Assembly: GCA_008690995.1 (NCBI GenBank) | Contig: VRMN01000003.1 | Span: 1,116,001 to 1,180,000 of the forward strand | From: Porphyridium purpureum | Lineage: Eukaryota > Rhodophyta > Bangiophyceae > Porphyridiales > Porphyridiaceae | Reading direction: 5' to 3' | Length of the DNA: 64,000 nt | In this document: one piece after another, positions 47,583 through 57,770 of the stretch | Numbering within the stretch: position 1 is the stretch's first letter | Layout: every line of letters starts with the position of its first letter | Translations under genes and position numbers: made by a program | Notes under the pieces: generated by a model | Told to the model about the DNA's origin: nothing | Databases searched by the model: none | Seen by the model: only the letters and a program-made list of their open reading frames with translations

Positions 47583-50500
47583 ATGGAAGGTGCGCGACTC
47601 GACACAATGACGCTGGGCTTTGTGGTCTCTGCTGGGCCGTGCGCTGTCGCGCAGCTGCACGCGCGTCGTGTGCGACGCGTCAGTTTGGCGGCAAATGAGG
47701 CGACGGCTTGGCTGAGCGGCGAGCAGAATGCGCGGCAACCCACAGCATCGCGGCTGGCATCGCGAAGAGCGTTTCGCCGCCGCCGCTCGAGTGCTGTTGC
47801 AGGAGATCTGCAAATGATGTTTGCGATTCATGATCAGCCCGTGGACAGGGAGAGTTCAAACACCCTTTCGCGCCCCGTGCAACGTGAATATTCGATCGAT
47901 GCGCGGTCAGCTGGTGATCGAGAACAGCGCTTGCGTGACGTGCCGCGCTCGGCTCGGCTGATTGAGAGCAGTGTGCCGGATGCAAGCGATGAATTTGAGC
48001 CGCCTCTGGTGGAACTGACGTTTGATGATGAAAGCATGGACAACATGGAACAAGCGCGCTCGCGAGTTGGCGGTGACTTGCCTCAAATACGAGCATCCGT
48101 GCCAGTGCCTGAGCTTCCTCATGTGAATCAAGGAAGGTTGCGTAGTGGTGAAAGCAGTCTCGAGCATGGATATGATGGCATTCAACTAGATGCAAATACC
48201 CATGCTGAGGTTGTGTTGTCCGACAGTGAGCTCGTCGAGATGAGCTGCGCTGAGGCAAAAACCGAATTGACTGCCTTAGGCCTTGCGCTCACCCAGCAGT
48301 CGGAAAACATTCAGGTGACCTGGTTTGCGCGCCTGGATCGCGTAGTTAAGTCCACTGCGTTCGCAGATGCGGGGGTCTCGCACGAGTCGTTGCGTCTCCT
48401 TCGTCGCTGCAGTGCAGTGAGCGACAGACACTGCTCGGCGGTCCAGAGCTACGTAGACCATTTTCAGTTTTTCCCCTTTTGGAATGCACAGGTGCAACGT
48501 TACGCCGGCGAAATTGAGCTCGCTGCGTGGATCTCGAGCCTGGAACAGCTTGCTGCTCTGCGTCAGATTCCAAGCACTTCATTTTGCCGAGCGTTTCAGG
48601 AGCGCTTTGCTCTTGACAGTTCTAGCCTCGCGCCGCAGCAGCTGAAGAGTTTACTGCACTCAGCGGCCGAGCTGCAGCTGCGGCCGACATTGGGGGTCTC
48701 CTTCCTTCAGACCTGTGCCGCTTGTTGCGTGCAATTGACTCCCAATTTTTCTCCGTCACACTTCATCGATGTTGCGCGAGCATTTGCATGTCTAGATGTG
48801 CAACCAGGAGATGCATTTTGGGATTCCATGTTTGAGTGCTTACTGAAGGCGGAGGATGATGATCTTGATGTCACGACCATGTCTCGTTTACTTTGGGCGT
48901 GCGGACTTTTGCGTCGTCAACCTCCTGCGTGGTTCTGGACGAGATGGTGCGACGCTGCAAGCAAGATTAGCGACACGGGGACGTTGCCTTTCTTGGTCGA
49001 GGCCTTGTACGCCACAATTCGTCTCGGCCTTTTTGAGACGCACGGTTCAAGTGGCGCCGCTTCTCGCATCTCCCGAACTTTTTTCACTCTCTTCCATGAT
49101 ATGCTAGACGAGAAGCAGCGGCTCGACGAACGAAAATGGGGCTTCAGATTTTTGGTCGATTCTCTTCTGGTGGCCGCGCATCTGACGAAACAGAGTCAGT
49201 TGGACTCAGAATTGGAATCAGAATCAAACATCAACCCTAGGTCATCGAGCAAAAGCGGCAACCTGCTAGAACCCTTCCTGCAAGGATGGCATAATCTCTG
49301 CACCGACTTTTTTATTCGCCAGGAAACAAAGCAGGCGTTGGACTATGAATGGACCGCTGAGCTCACGGCTAGACTGTGGAGCGCGCTCGGTCTTGCAGGC
49401 TTTCGCCCACGTGATGATTTCTTCGGAAAAGCCATTGTGCGCCACACAAATCGCTTTCGTGCTTCCTTCACCGTGCACGAAGTCAGCGATGTTCTGATTG
49501 CTCATGCTCGTCTACGTATTCGCTCAAGTGACGCACTGTACCAGCACGCACTTGGATTCTTCGTCAATTTTGATGGAGATGCTGATCAACTTCCCGGTAC
49601 AGAGTCAAATGAGGAAATTCTAAGCATAGGCTTGACGCCTGCAAGTGCCAGCGATCTGTTGTGGGCATTCGCATACTCGGAAGTGCGGCCCTGGCCAGGC
49701 TTGATCGGGTACATTTATCGATTGTTCCGCTCGCGTCCAATGGACTTTGGCCCAACAGAACTATCATGCATTTTGTGGTCCTTGGGCCGTCTAGACGTTA
49801 TCGTCTGGGAACCATTTTTAGAGGAATGGTACGCCCAGTTTAACCGAGTCGTGACGGCAGCGGACGCGGTACCAGAGCGGCAATTTTCCACGGACGAACT
49901 GTCCGATTTGATGTATGGCTTCGCACGACTTCGCGTCAATCCTCGGAAGGACTTTTTAAGCAAGTGGGCCAAAGCAATCAGACGTGATCTGGCGACGCAA
50001 GCCAGTACGCGCGTCGTCGCTAACCTCATGTGGTCGTTTTCCGTGCTCGGAATCAAACCGGCAGAAGGATTCTTCAAACACTGGTACAAAGCGGCGGTGC
50101 GGAATCGCGGCCTGTTTTCGGTCAGCGAGCTGACAAATACCATGTACGCGTTCGGACGGTTAACCATTCTTCCGAGGGAAGAGTGGATGAGTTTATTTTT
50201 TGAGGCTTTCTCGCACGGTGCGGCGCGTTGGACGCCGTACTCCCTGGTGACTGTCTTCTGCGCACTTGCGAGGCTGAAGATACGCCCAACGGCCGACTTT
50301 ATGGAGCGATGGTACAGCGAGTATTTTCGCCTGGAGGATGAATTTACTTGCGTGCATCTGGGTGAGTCATTCTGGGCGTTTGCGGTGATTGAAATTATGC
50401 CGCGTTTTGATTGGGTGGCGTCCTTTGAGCGTCAGTTTGATCGCATGCAGCAAACGGCAAGTCCACCTGCTCTGGTGAATGCTATGTACGGCTTTAGTGT

Positions 50501-51191
50501 GTTGGGGCTGTTTCCTAGTGCCGCATTTGTAGATGTGTGGTATTCAATCTTTGAGCGGGAGCAGTATTTCTTTTCAGTGCGCCAAATTCTCGACGCACGT
50601 CGGGGCTTTGAGCGTTTGGACCTTGTCGTCCGGCCAGTAATTGATGAGAGAGCAGCCTTCTTGTTGGGGCTCGGCAATGCGCCGCTATCTTCGCCGAGTA
50701 TGTCTCCTGAACGAGAAGACTCGCCCGCGCAAGAAATAACAAGTGGTCCTCAACGCGGTGAGGTGAAAGAGCGGAACCTGAGCAACGAAGAAAAGCAGAA
50801 CTTGCAGTCCACATCATTACTGCTGAAGTACCCAGCCATCAAGACAGAAGATAGATCTGAGCGAGCCACCGACAAGAGCACAACGCGCAGTGCGCGGAAT
50901 GGCGATGCCGTGGGATCGCTTGAGCGAAGGAGGTCCACGCCTTCGCCAAGCCAGCCGAAAAGCAGTCGAGCGCGGGAAGCCTTTATTGAGCGACATTACA
51001 GGCGTGAACTGGCGGGGCTCCAGACGCGAGTAGAGACAGTCGAGTCGCTGATCCGAGTGCCAGACTCGGATCCTGCCCACACAGTTTCTGCCGATCAAGA
51101 TGTTCCAGATCTCAAGGACGAGGATGATCTTCTCTTAGAAGAATATGATGTCGACGGATCCGTTCAGGAAGAGCACCAGTTTCCTACATAG
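47583..51191 (+). CDS. OPR/HPR-like helical-repeat protein 2, probably organellar
   Basis: A 1202-residue protein with about twelve repeats of 36-39 residues over residues about 340-1030. Clear units are FSTDELSDLMYGFARLRVNP, FSVSELTNTMYAFGRLTILP and FGPTELSCILWSLGRLDVIV. The pattern is F-x4-L-x3-hWAF-x-RL-x-h-x-P-x3-F-x3-W, where h is hydrophobic. This is the octotricopeptide/HPR type of RNA-binding array. The first 70 residues are Arg, Ala and Ser-rich and act-poor, with a likely transit peptide. Residues 70-230 and the last 170 are acidic and low complexity. Repeats here are more regular than in the paralogue at 21014. Predicted role: RNA processing or translation in plastid or mitochondria. 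Confidence 0.85.
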   Translation: MEGARLDTMTLGFVVSAGPCAVAQLHARRVRRVSLAANEATAWLSGEQNARQPTASRLASRRAFRRRRSSAVAGDLQMMFAIHDQPVDRESSNTLSRPVQREYSIDARSAGDREQRLRDVPRSARLIESSVPDASDEFEPPLVELTFDDESMDNMEQARSRVGGDLPQIRASVPVPELPHVNQGRLRSGESSLEHGYDGIQLDANTHAEVVLSDSELVEMSCAEAKTELTALGLALTQQSENIQVTWFARLDRVVKSTAFADAGVSHESLRLLRRCSAVSDRHCSAVQSYVDHFQFFPFWNAQVQRYAGEIELAAWISSLEQLAALRQIPSTSFCRAFQERFALDSSSLAPQQLKSLLHSAAELQLRPTLGVSFLQTCAACCVQLTPNFSPSHFIDVARAFACLDVQPGDAFWDSMFECLLKAEDDDLDVTTMSRLLWACGLLRRQPPAWFWTRWCDAASKISDTGTLPFLVEALYATIRLGLFETHGSSGAASRISRTFFTLFHDMLDEKQRLDERKWGFRFLVDSLLVAAHLTKQSQLDSELESESNINPRSSSKSGNLLEPFLQGWHNLCTDFFIRQETKQALDYEWTAELTARLWSALGLAGFRPRDDFFGKAIVRHTNRFRASFTVHEVSDVLIAHARLRIRSSDALYQHALGFFVNFDGDADQLPGTESNEEILSIGLTPASASDLLWAFAYSEVRPWPGLIGYIYRLFRSRPMDFGPTELSCILWSLGRLDVIVWEPFLEEWYAQFNRVVTAADAVPERQFSTDELSDLMYGFARLRVNPRKDFLSKWAKAIRRDLATQASTRVVANLMWSFSVLGIKPAEGFFKHWYKAAVRNRGLFSVSELTNTMYAFGRLTILPREEWMSLFFEAFSHGAARWTPYSLVTVFCALARLKIRPTADFMERWYSEYFRLEDEFTCVHLGESFWAFAVIEIMPRFDWVASFERQFDRMQQTASPPALVNAMYGFSVLGLFPSAAFVDVWYSIFEREQYFFSVRQILDARRGFERLDLVVRPVIDERAAFLLGLGNAPLSSPSMSPEREDSPAQEITSGPQRGEVKERNLSNEEKQNLQSTSLLLKYPAIKTEDRSERATDKSTTRSARNGDAVGSLERRRSTPSPSQPKSSRAREAFIERHYRRELAGLQTRVETVESLIRVPDSDPAHTVSADQDVPDLKDEDDLLLEEYDVDGSVQEEHQFPT

Positions 51192-51400
51192 TAGGCGCAC
51201 ATGTCAGGCGGAGTGCGCAGAAGGCTCGGTTCATATCCTGCGGGCTTTCGGGCTGTCTTCTGCGTGAGCAAGATGCTACGGAATTCCATAAAATGAGCTT
51301 TTCTTGGCATTATCAAATCTGACTAATTTCAAAGAAGATTGCAAAGCACGGAACCAAACCAAACCAACATGACGCATCGACAAAGACAAGGTAAATCGAT

Positions 51401-52771
51401 TTAAAAGTACCAACCGGGTGCTTCCATATTCCGTTTAGACATCCATCGAGAAAACCGCTCGATCCAAGATGGCGAACGGTCGAAGTCTGGATTCTTCTCG
51501 ACGCCCTCATTCCCGGCAAGGGACGGCGTCGAAGAATTTCCAGACACAGCCTTCCGATACATTGTACGAAGGGCAAATATGAGTGTGCCCATCAGCGCTA
51601 CGGCACCGCCCAGCATCAGGACCGTTTTCCAACAGCTAAATGCGGAGACAAAACTTCCCTGCTCGCACAGCACTTTGAGGTGTTGCAGCGTCCTGCAAAT
51701 AGGCGACCACACAAGCGCGGCTGCCGGAGATTGAGCCGCGAAGGATTGCGCGCGCGCGATCAAGGAGTCCCCCAGACATGGAAGCCCGACTGCACCAGCT
51801 GCACTTGTTACTGATTTGCGGAATCCAAGTTTCCCTCCCAGCCACAGCAGCATTGATTCAATTTTCAAGACCAGAAAACTGCCATGCTGAAATGCCAGTC
51901 GAAGATCAGCGAGACGCTGTTCGGTCCAATAACCCGTGTCAGAAGCAGAAGAGCAAGGAACGGACACCGAATCATCTGTTTGATTGTGATCTGAACTGGC
52001 GCCGGAACTTAGTACATCCAGCGTGTCGCCATGACAGAGGCCTAGCTGGTCCAATGTCATTTGTCCATCGCCGCGTGGAAGCAAGCGTCCGCTCTTTTCC
52101 AGCTCGAACTCACCCGTCACTGCGCAGATGAACTGAACCAGTTGCCGGAGTTCTGTCAGTGGGAGACGCTCCCTCACAGAAATGCTCTCCGTGCGAACCT
52201 TGTGTGCGCCAACATATACGTCAGCGCGCAATGTCATCAGAGAACCAAGACTTTCAAAGTCTACATCCAAGCGCGGGATTAGGTGGCCTTCACGACGCGA
52301 GCGCAAGAGCACTAGCTGAATGACGGAAACCTCCTCCACAGGGACATTTCTCGCGTTGCTGTTCGGTGCGTCGGTCTCATCCTGAATCAAGTCGTGCAGT
52401 GACACCATGTCCGGGTTTGGCACGAGCGCCCCGCGGTGAAGCACGACGCATGGACACTGCCCAGTCGCGTCTGCAGCCAGCGCGTTCCCAGGGATTCGCA
52501 TGTTGCGGCAAAGGGCCAATACATGGGAAACTGGCGCGCGAGCACTCACCTCCACATGCACGGGAGTCAACTGCCACTCATTGTCCAACTCTCCGTTCGC
52601 GCTTGCGCGCGTCTCCACAAGCGCAACAACATGGACAGTCCTCGGCCGAGTCTCCACAACACATGAGGTGGCACCTTCGGCGGAAGCCGCAACAGAACCT
52701 GCGACAGCGCCTGCAGCAGAACCTGCAGCTGAAGCGCTGCAGACCGAGGCGCTGGACACGCAGTCCGCCAT
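51401..52771 (-). CDS. Ubiquitin-like, single-pass membrane protein (456 aa)
   Basis: Residues about 45-160 and 175-260 each look like beta-grasp (ubiquitin-like) domains. The second ends in MTLDQLGLCHGDTLDVLSSG, typical of ubiquitin-like folds (L-x-x-L-G-h-x-x-G-D-x-h, h hydrophobic). The first 40 residues are Ala/Ser-rich. A hydrophobic helix at about residues 389-412 (LMLGGAVALMGTLIFALR) is followed by a short basic tail, so the ubiquitin-like part likely faces the cytosol. HERP-type ERAD proteins combine such parts, but I cannot show that this is one. The start is a true ATG. Confidence 0.65.
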   Translation of the reverse strand: MADCVSSASVCSASAAGSAAGAVAGSVAASAEGATSCVVETRPRTVHVVALVETRASANGELDNEWQLTPVHVEVSARAPVSHVLALCRNMRIPGNALAADATGQCPCVVLHRGALVPNPDMVSLHDLIQDETDAPNSNARNVPVEEVSVIQLVLLRSRREGHLIPRLDVDFESLGSLMTLRADVYVGAHKVRTESISVRERLPLTELRQLVQFICAVTGEFELEKSGRLLPRGDGQMTLDQLGLCHGDTLDVLSSGASSDHNQTDDSVSVPCSSASDTGYWTEQRLADLRLAFQHGSFLVLKIESMLLWLGGKLGFRKSVTSAAGAVGLPCLGDSLIARAQSFAAQSPAAALVWSPICRTLQHLKVLCEQGSFVSAFSCWKTVLMLGGAVALMGTLIFALRTMYRKAVSGNSSTPSLAGNEGVEKNPDFDRSPSWIERFSRWMSKRNMEAPGWYF

Positions 52772-52985
52772 GTCGAGTCACGCGTATCCGACTGCCCGCC
52801 TTCTCCCCCTTTCAGCCCCTTGCGTGATTTTCTTCAACTGCGACTTGTAAGGGACGCTCAATGACACATTACAATTAAACGCATTCCAGAGAAACCAAAA
52901 GTGCTCTTGTGCCAGGGGGGATGTGGCGATAGGTCGTGTGAGAGCGGACGACGTGGTACCGGCGAGAAGTCCACAACAAGGCAAA

Positions 52986-53537
52986 TTACTTGGCAGACGT
53001 CTCATTGATGGGCGTCGCAGCAGGAGCAAACTGCTTGCCATATGCGTATTCGTCGCTTGGTAGCGAATCCGGCTCGGTGAGATTGAGCCTCACGTAGATT
53101 CTGCCGTCGCCTCGCTGTTGAACGTCGTGTGTGCGCTGCCGTTTCCCCTTGGACGCGATCTTATAGTTTAGGTCGGTGTAGAGTCCCTCACCAGTGCTCA
53201 GATCAAGCTTGTAACTGTGCCACGGACACACGACGCATTCCCGCCCAGCCACATCTTCGATGTTACCTGCAGTGAGCGGCCCGCCTGCGTGGTAGCAAAC
53301 CGAGTCGACGCAGTACAATTTCCCGCCACGCCCACGAATGACCGAGACATGTCGCCCGTTCACCTTGAGATGCAGGCGAGTCCCGCGTCTGGGTGGCAGT
53401 GTGATGGAGTCATGCACACATACGAAACCGTCCTCATCCACTCGCGCATTCTCGTCCACTTCAATGACCGACGGTGCGGCGGACATCCTGATGCCAGACT
53501 GCGTGCCGCTTTCTTTGTTTCCTGCCCCACGACCCAT
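52986..53537 (-). CDS. Rieske [2Fe-2S] protein, RFESD-like
   Basis: The protein holds one Rieske iron-sulfur domain, binding a 2Fe-2S cluster through two Cys and two His. The motifs are VCYHAGGPL (C-x-H) and VCPWHSYKLDLSTGE (C-x2-H), spaced about 18 residues apart. There is no oxygenase catalytic domain and no membrane anchor, so it is like the small soluble RFESD or ferredoxin-type proteins. A C-terminal extension of about 50 residues follows the domain. It is divergent from EMC2, with 150 bp between start codons. The ATG at 53537 is the first in frame. Confidence 0.85.
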   Translation of the reverse strand: MGRGAGNKESGTQSGIRMSAAPSVIEVDENARVDEDGFVCVHDSITLPPRRGTRLHLKVNGRHVSVIRGRGGKLYCVDSVCYHAGGPLTAGNIEDVAGRECVVCPWHSYKLDLSTGEGLYTDLNYKIASKGKRQRTHDVQQRGDGRIYVRLNLTEPDSLPSDEYAYGKQFAPAATPINETSAK

Positions 53538-53687
53538 GGGCTCGTCCACTTGTTGTCACGCGTGTCACCAGAGACGCCCGTGCGAGTCCGCGCACGCGAT
53601 CCGATCGAATTTGAAGAACTTTGCGGCGGATCGTTGTCCAGGTCGCCCAGCAGCAGGCTTGGGGACAACGAGAAGGGCAGAGACCAC

Positions 53688-54818
53688 ATGAGCGTTCAAA
53701 GCGGGCTGGATGTTCAGGCCGGCATTGCGGCCAGGAGCCATGAGTCCAGATCAGGAGCTGGGGATGCGCTAGTGCTCAAAGAGCTAGAAAGCGTGCTGAA
53801 GCTCGACCGGATGCATCCCGCGTTTGTGTGGCAATGGGGCACTGAGACAGGAGCCACGCACGGCTCCGCGCTACGTGATTTGGGTCGCTGGGAAAGGGTC
53901 ATAGCGGAAGCCAAACTCTCGTTAAATGGATACGAGATGCTCTTCTCATTGGGCGTCAGCGCGCTGCATGCGCGGGCATGGGCATTATTTGACGCGGTCG
54001 AGCGCCGGCTGAAGCAGTTTCTTGGCCCCTCTGAAAAGATACCACGACTCAAATTGTTACAGGGCATGAAGGCCGAAGCCGAACGCCGCTGGGAGGATGC
54101 ACAAGAGCAGTATTTAAAGATATTGTCCACGGACGGCGACCCTCCTAGCTCTGCCCGTCTAGTGGCGATGCTGCGGTCCCAACTTCGCGACCAGGAGGCT
54201 TTACTCACTTTACAGCGATATGTTGCGGACGTACCCACGGATAAGGCGGCATGGCAGGAACTACGCAAACTTTCATGTGAGCTGCACGACTACGAACGGG
54301 CCGCTTTCGCCGCTTGCCAATGCATCTTGCTCATGCCCAGTTGCGCATATACAGCGCAGCGCGCAGCAGAAGTATACTATTCCATGGAGGCTTACGGCAC
54401 CGCACGCAACTACTACGCTCGCAGCATCCACATCAGTCTTGCCAGTGCGTCCGGCGGTGCACACCTGGGCGTCAAGTCGGGCCCGAGCAATCGCGCAGCG
54501 ACCGTATCGCTGCATTCGGTTCCTGTATCTGCCGTCTGGGGTCTTTGGGTAACATGTATTGCAATTGCTGCAGAGCAATCTGCTTCTAACACACAGCCGG
54601 CAGGCTCAGGTGTCGATGCGGCAGCAGCTGATGCAGGCATGGACGCAGCGCAGAGCAACGATTTTCAGAAACCAGGTATGGAGAACAATTCAGAGCTGTT
54701 GCGCTGGTCTCAAAGGCTTCTGCTTGCCATCTACAGAGATACTGTCAGCACCATCGAAGGCGTCTCTACTATGAGCGTTCAATGCGCGCGCGATGTACTA
54801 GTAGAATTCGAACCATAA
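53688..54818 (+). CDS. EMC2: ER membrane complex subunit 2
   Basis: EMC2 is the cytosolic TPR subunit of the ER membrane protein complex, which inserts membrane proteins. Family features are RLKLLQGMKAEAERRWEDAQ near residue 123, AWQELRKLSCELHDYERAAF (family: [20 protein letters not shown]), and AQRAAEVYYSMEAYGTARNY. About five TPR-like helix pairs are visible. The C-terminal third contains a low-complexity insert (TQPAGSGVDAAAAD). The long open frame from 53217 overlaps the Rieske gene on the other strand; the conserved part starts after the ATG at 53688. XPF follows in the same direction after 99 bp. Confidence 0.88.
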   Translation: MSVQSGLDVQAGIAARSHESRSGAGDALVLKELESVLKLDRMHPAFVWQWGTETGATHGSALRDLGRWERVIAEAKLSLNGYEMLFSLGVSALHARAWALFDAVERRLKQFLGPSEKIPRLKLLQGMKAEAERRWEDAQEQYLKILSTDGDPPSSARLVAMLRSQLRDQEALLTLQRYVADVPTDKAAWQELRKLSCELHDYERAAFAACQCILLMPSCAYTAQRAAEVYYSMEAYGTARNYYARSIHISLASASGGAHLGVKSGPSNRAATVSLHSVPVSAVWGLWVTCIAIAAEQSASNTQPAGSGVDAAAADAGMDAAQSNDFQKPGMENNSELLRWSQRLLLAIYRDTVSTIEGVSTMSVQCARDVLVEFEP

Positions 54819-54917
54819 AGACGAGCAGTCCTTACCCATTTCCCAAACCTGTCGCAAACGTGAACATGTTCGTCAGACAATGAGCACTTTAAAAGTTGGA
54901 CCGCGAGAGCCTGCGAC

Positions 54918-57749
54918 ATGGCGGAGCAGAAACGGAGTGACACGTTGCCGCGTTTAATCGCTGAGCAGGAGCTAGCCATGAATCATTCTCCCCTGATTGT
55001 GATGGCGCAAGGGCTTGGTGCGCACAAGTTGGTGGCTTGGCTCGGCGTGATTCTTGCGACCAGCGACGACGCGCACGCAAAGAGCAGTGCACGAGGCGCG
55101 GTCTTTGTGGTGAATGTGCGCGATGCAGAACGTGATGAATGGCTCCAATTCACCGCTACGCTCCTGCAAAGATCGGCGAGTATTAGCAAGGACACCGAAG
55201 GTAGTCAGCAGGATGTGCTGCTTCTACCGCCGCGCTTTGTGGACGCAGAGTACTCGCGACAGGAACGTGTCGAAGCGTACCAAGCCGGAGGAATTATCTT
55301 GGTGACGGCGCGGGTGCTGCTGACGGACTTGCTCCGCGGTGAGTTGAGCGCTAGCTCAGGCTTGATTCGCGCGGTGGTTGTCATGGATGCACATATCAAC
55401 GCATGCCTTGAGTATGGTATGATTGGGTTTGCTTTGCGCCTGGTGCGCGAGGAGCACTCACACGCACGCATTTGCGCAGTGACAGATCGACCTGAGAAGG
55501 TTTCGTCTGGCTTCCACGGCGCTGCTGTCCGCGCGAAGGCCGCACGTGCAAGCGCACTTTCGCTTTGGCCGCGCTTCCATGAGGTTGTGCAAGGCTACAT
55601 TGCGAACGCAACCCGGAGTGGGATTGAGCTCGTCGAGGTCAGCATTCGACTTCCATCCAAGGTGCTTCAAATCCAGACCGCGCTGGTCAAGACTGTGCAA
55701 ACGGTCGTGCGAGAGTTGCAAGCTAGCACACAAAACGGAGTGGACGCTTCTGAATTTTTGCAGCCGGGTGAAAAGGGCGTACACGCCATCGTGCATTCCA
55801 GATTTGACGACATTATTAAGGGCCAGCTACTGCCTGTGTGGTCGAAATGCTCCCCCAAAACTAGGCAACTGGTTTGCGATCTACGCACGCTCCGAGAATT
55901 AATTGTGGACTTACCACGCTTAAGCTGCATCCAGTTCTGGTCACGCCTGTGCGCGTTGAGAATCACAGAACCCAAAGGCAGCATGTGGATGGTGGCACGT
56001 TCCGCGCAAGCTATTTTCACGGTTGCCGAGTCGAGGTGCTGGAAAGTAGCCGCAGACAAGCAGCGTGTTCTCGTCTTGGAGCCAAACACGAAATGGGATG
56101 CATTACGAGATACCGTTTGCGAAATCAAAACGGAAATTCAGTCAGCGCGCAACCTGGAAGGCCCAAGCGTGCGGAAAAAAGCGCGCCTGGAAGAAGACGT
56201 ATCTAGCCCGTCGAATACACCATCGTCTGCGGGCGCCGAGGCTCTGTTGAACAATTCATCTCGTGTACTAATCATTACTCGTGATGCCGAAACAGTTGAA
56301 CAGCTGTCACACGTACTTCGAGGCCCGGCAGAAGTGCACGAATGGATGAAGGTGGAATTGAATGAGATTTTGAACGGAAAACACGTGGATACTGAGACGA
56401 ACGTGGAGGCAAGCGAAAGTGAGCCTGACCCTGAAGTGGATATAAATGCTACTTCTTTGAACGCAGCAAATTCTGCAATGACCGAATGGAGTGATATCGA
56501 AGGCAGCATCACCGTGGCAATCAGGCCTATTCACGAATCACTGCGCTTCGGCTTTCTGGACGAGTTTGGTCCATCTTTTGTCGTTCTGTACGATGCAGCG
56601 CTGCCGTGCATCCGCCAATTAGAAATGTTTCGAGCCAGTAGGCCCGGTCGTGCGCTGCGCGTGTACTTGCTCTTGTACGAGAATTGCAGTGAATCGAGCC
56701 GATTTCAAGCTGCTTTAGATGGAGAGGTGAAAGCGTACGAGCGACTCATCGGTGAAAAAAAGTCACTTGTTTTCGCAGAGGACTTGGGTGCGGACGCGGC
56801 AAAGCACGCCGATAGTTTCGGAGAAGCTGCTACTGGCAGTGCACGTTTTGTACCCGCGCGCTCGGGTCTCGGAAGTGATCGGGACTCAAGAGTGACAGCT
56901 TTGCAAGCAAGTCACGAGGGCAGAGAAAAACAAGTAATTGTAGATGTTCGAGAGCTGCGCTCGCCTTTGCCTGCAATCATGCACGCAAGAGGCACTCGAC
57001 TGATTCCGACGACGCTGACCGTCGGTGATTATGTGCTCAGCCCTCGTGTTGTCGTAGAGCGCAAGACCCTGTCCGATTTGATTTCGTCCCTGAAGGCAGG
57101 GCGATTATTCGTGCAGGCCGAGGCAATGCTTCGCTACTACCCAGTGGCATGTTTACTCATTGAATTGGGCCCAGAACACGCGCAATCCGTAGGGAATGCC
57201 GAGGGCGGCGGGATAGGAGGGGACGTGGTGGGCGAAGATGCTCATGCGGCAGAGATGTATCGCGCCGTGTCTATGAACGCGGCGCTAGGGAAGGCCGGTT
57301 TTGGGGACCCGGGTAATGCTACAAGCCCAATGTCACGACTGGTGCTGCTCGCGCAAGCCTTCCCGAAGCTACGCTTCATTTGGGCGCGCGGCCCAAACCA
57401 CGCGGCAATTCTGCTAGAATCCATCAAAGCGACCGAAAAGGAACAGCCTGATGAGGAATTTGCGATTCAGGTCGGCCGCTTATCTGGAGCGAATTTATCC
57501 GATGGTGTTCTCAGCCTGGCCGAAGACCGCCTCGAGGAAAGTTTCAACAGCGATGCGGTTGCGTTTCTTCGCACGATTCCAGGTATCGAGCCCAACGTGA
57601 TTCCGCGTATTGCCGAGCAATGCGAATCTGTGGCCGAGTTGTTCAAGCTTGACATTGATGGATTGGCCTCGGTTTTGGCAAGTCGGGCAAACGCTCAGAA
57701 GGTATTCAAGTTCATCCATGCAGAAGCACCGGATTTTGCTAGCGTCTAG
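54918..57749 (+). CDS. XPF: XPF/ERCC4 (Rad1) DNA repair endonuclease
   Basis: XPF with ERCC1 makes the 5' cut in nucleotide excision repair and also acts in crosslink repair. The nuclease domain is intact: VDVRELRSPLP near residue 680, then GDYVLSPRVVVERKTLSDL with the catalytic ERK-x3-D near 710. A helix-hairpin-helix pair ends the protein (FLRTIPGIEPNVIPRIAEQC, residues about 880-930). The N-terminal two-thirds is the degenerate helicase module. A Lys-Lys-Ala-Arg cluster near residue 420 could be a nuclear signal. Length (943) is typical. The window also encodes UvrB, the bacterial excision-repair helicase. Confidence 0.95.
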   Translation: MAEQKRSDTLPRLIAEQELAMNHSPLIVMAQGLGAHKLVAWLGVILATSDDAHAKSSARGAVFVVNVRDAERDEWLQFTATLLQRSASISKDTEGSQQDVLLLPPRFVDAEYSRQERVEAYQAGGIILVTARVLLTDLLRGELSASSGLIRAVVVMDAHINACLEYGMIGFALRLVREEHSHARICAVTDRPEKVSSGFHGAAVRAKAARASALSLWPRFHEVVQGYIANATRSGIELVEVSIRLPSKVLQIQTALVKTVQTVVRELQASTQNGVDASEFLQPGEKGVHAIVHSRFDDIIKGQLLPVWSKCSPKTRQLVCDLRTLRELIVDLPRLSCIQFWSRLCALRITEPKGSMWMVARSAQAIFTVAESRCWKVAADKQRVLVLEPNTKWDALRDTVCEIKTEIQSARNLEGPSVRKKARLEEDVSSPSNTPSSAGAEALLNNSSRVLIITRDAETVEQLSHVLRGPAEVHEWMKVELNEILNGKHVDTETNVEASESEPDPEVDINATSLNAANSAMTEWSDIEGSITVAIRPIHESLRFGFLDEFGPSFVVLYDAALPCIRQLEMFRASRPGRALRVYLLLYENCSESSRFQAALDGEVKAYERLIGEKKSLVFAEDLGADAAKHADSFGEAATGSARFVPARSGLGSDRDSRVTALQASHEGREKQVIVDVRELRSPLPAIMHARGTRLIPTTLTVGDYVLSPRVVVERKTLSDLISSLKAGRLFVQAEAMLRYYPVACLLIELGPEHAQSVGNAEGGGIGGDVVGEDAHAAEMYRAVSMNAALGKAGFGDPGNATSPMSRLVLLAQAFPKLRFIWARGPNHAAILLESIKATEKEQPDEEFAIQVGRLSGANLSDGVLSLAEDRLEESFNSDAVAFLRTIPGIEPNVIPRIAEQCESVAELFKLDIDGLASVLASRANAQKVFKFIHAEAPDFASV

Positions 57750-57770
57750 GTTCCAATCACTTTCTCGTCC

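Noticed and set aside
53217-53687. Upstream extension of the EMC2 frame
   Set aside because: It overlaps the Rieske gene on the other strand. EMC2-like sequence starts only after the ATG at 53688.
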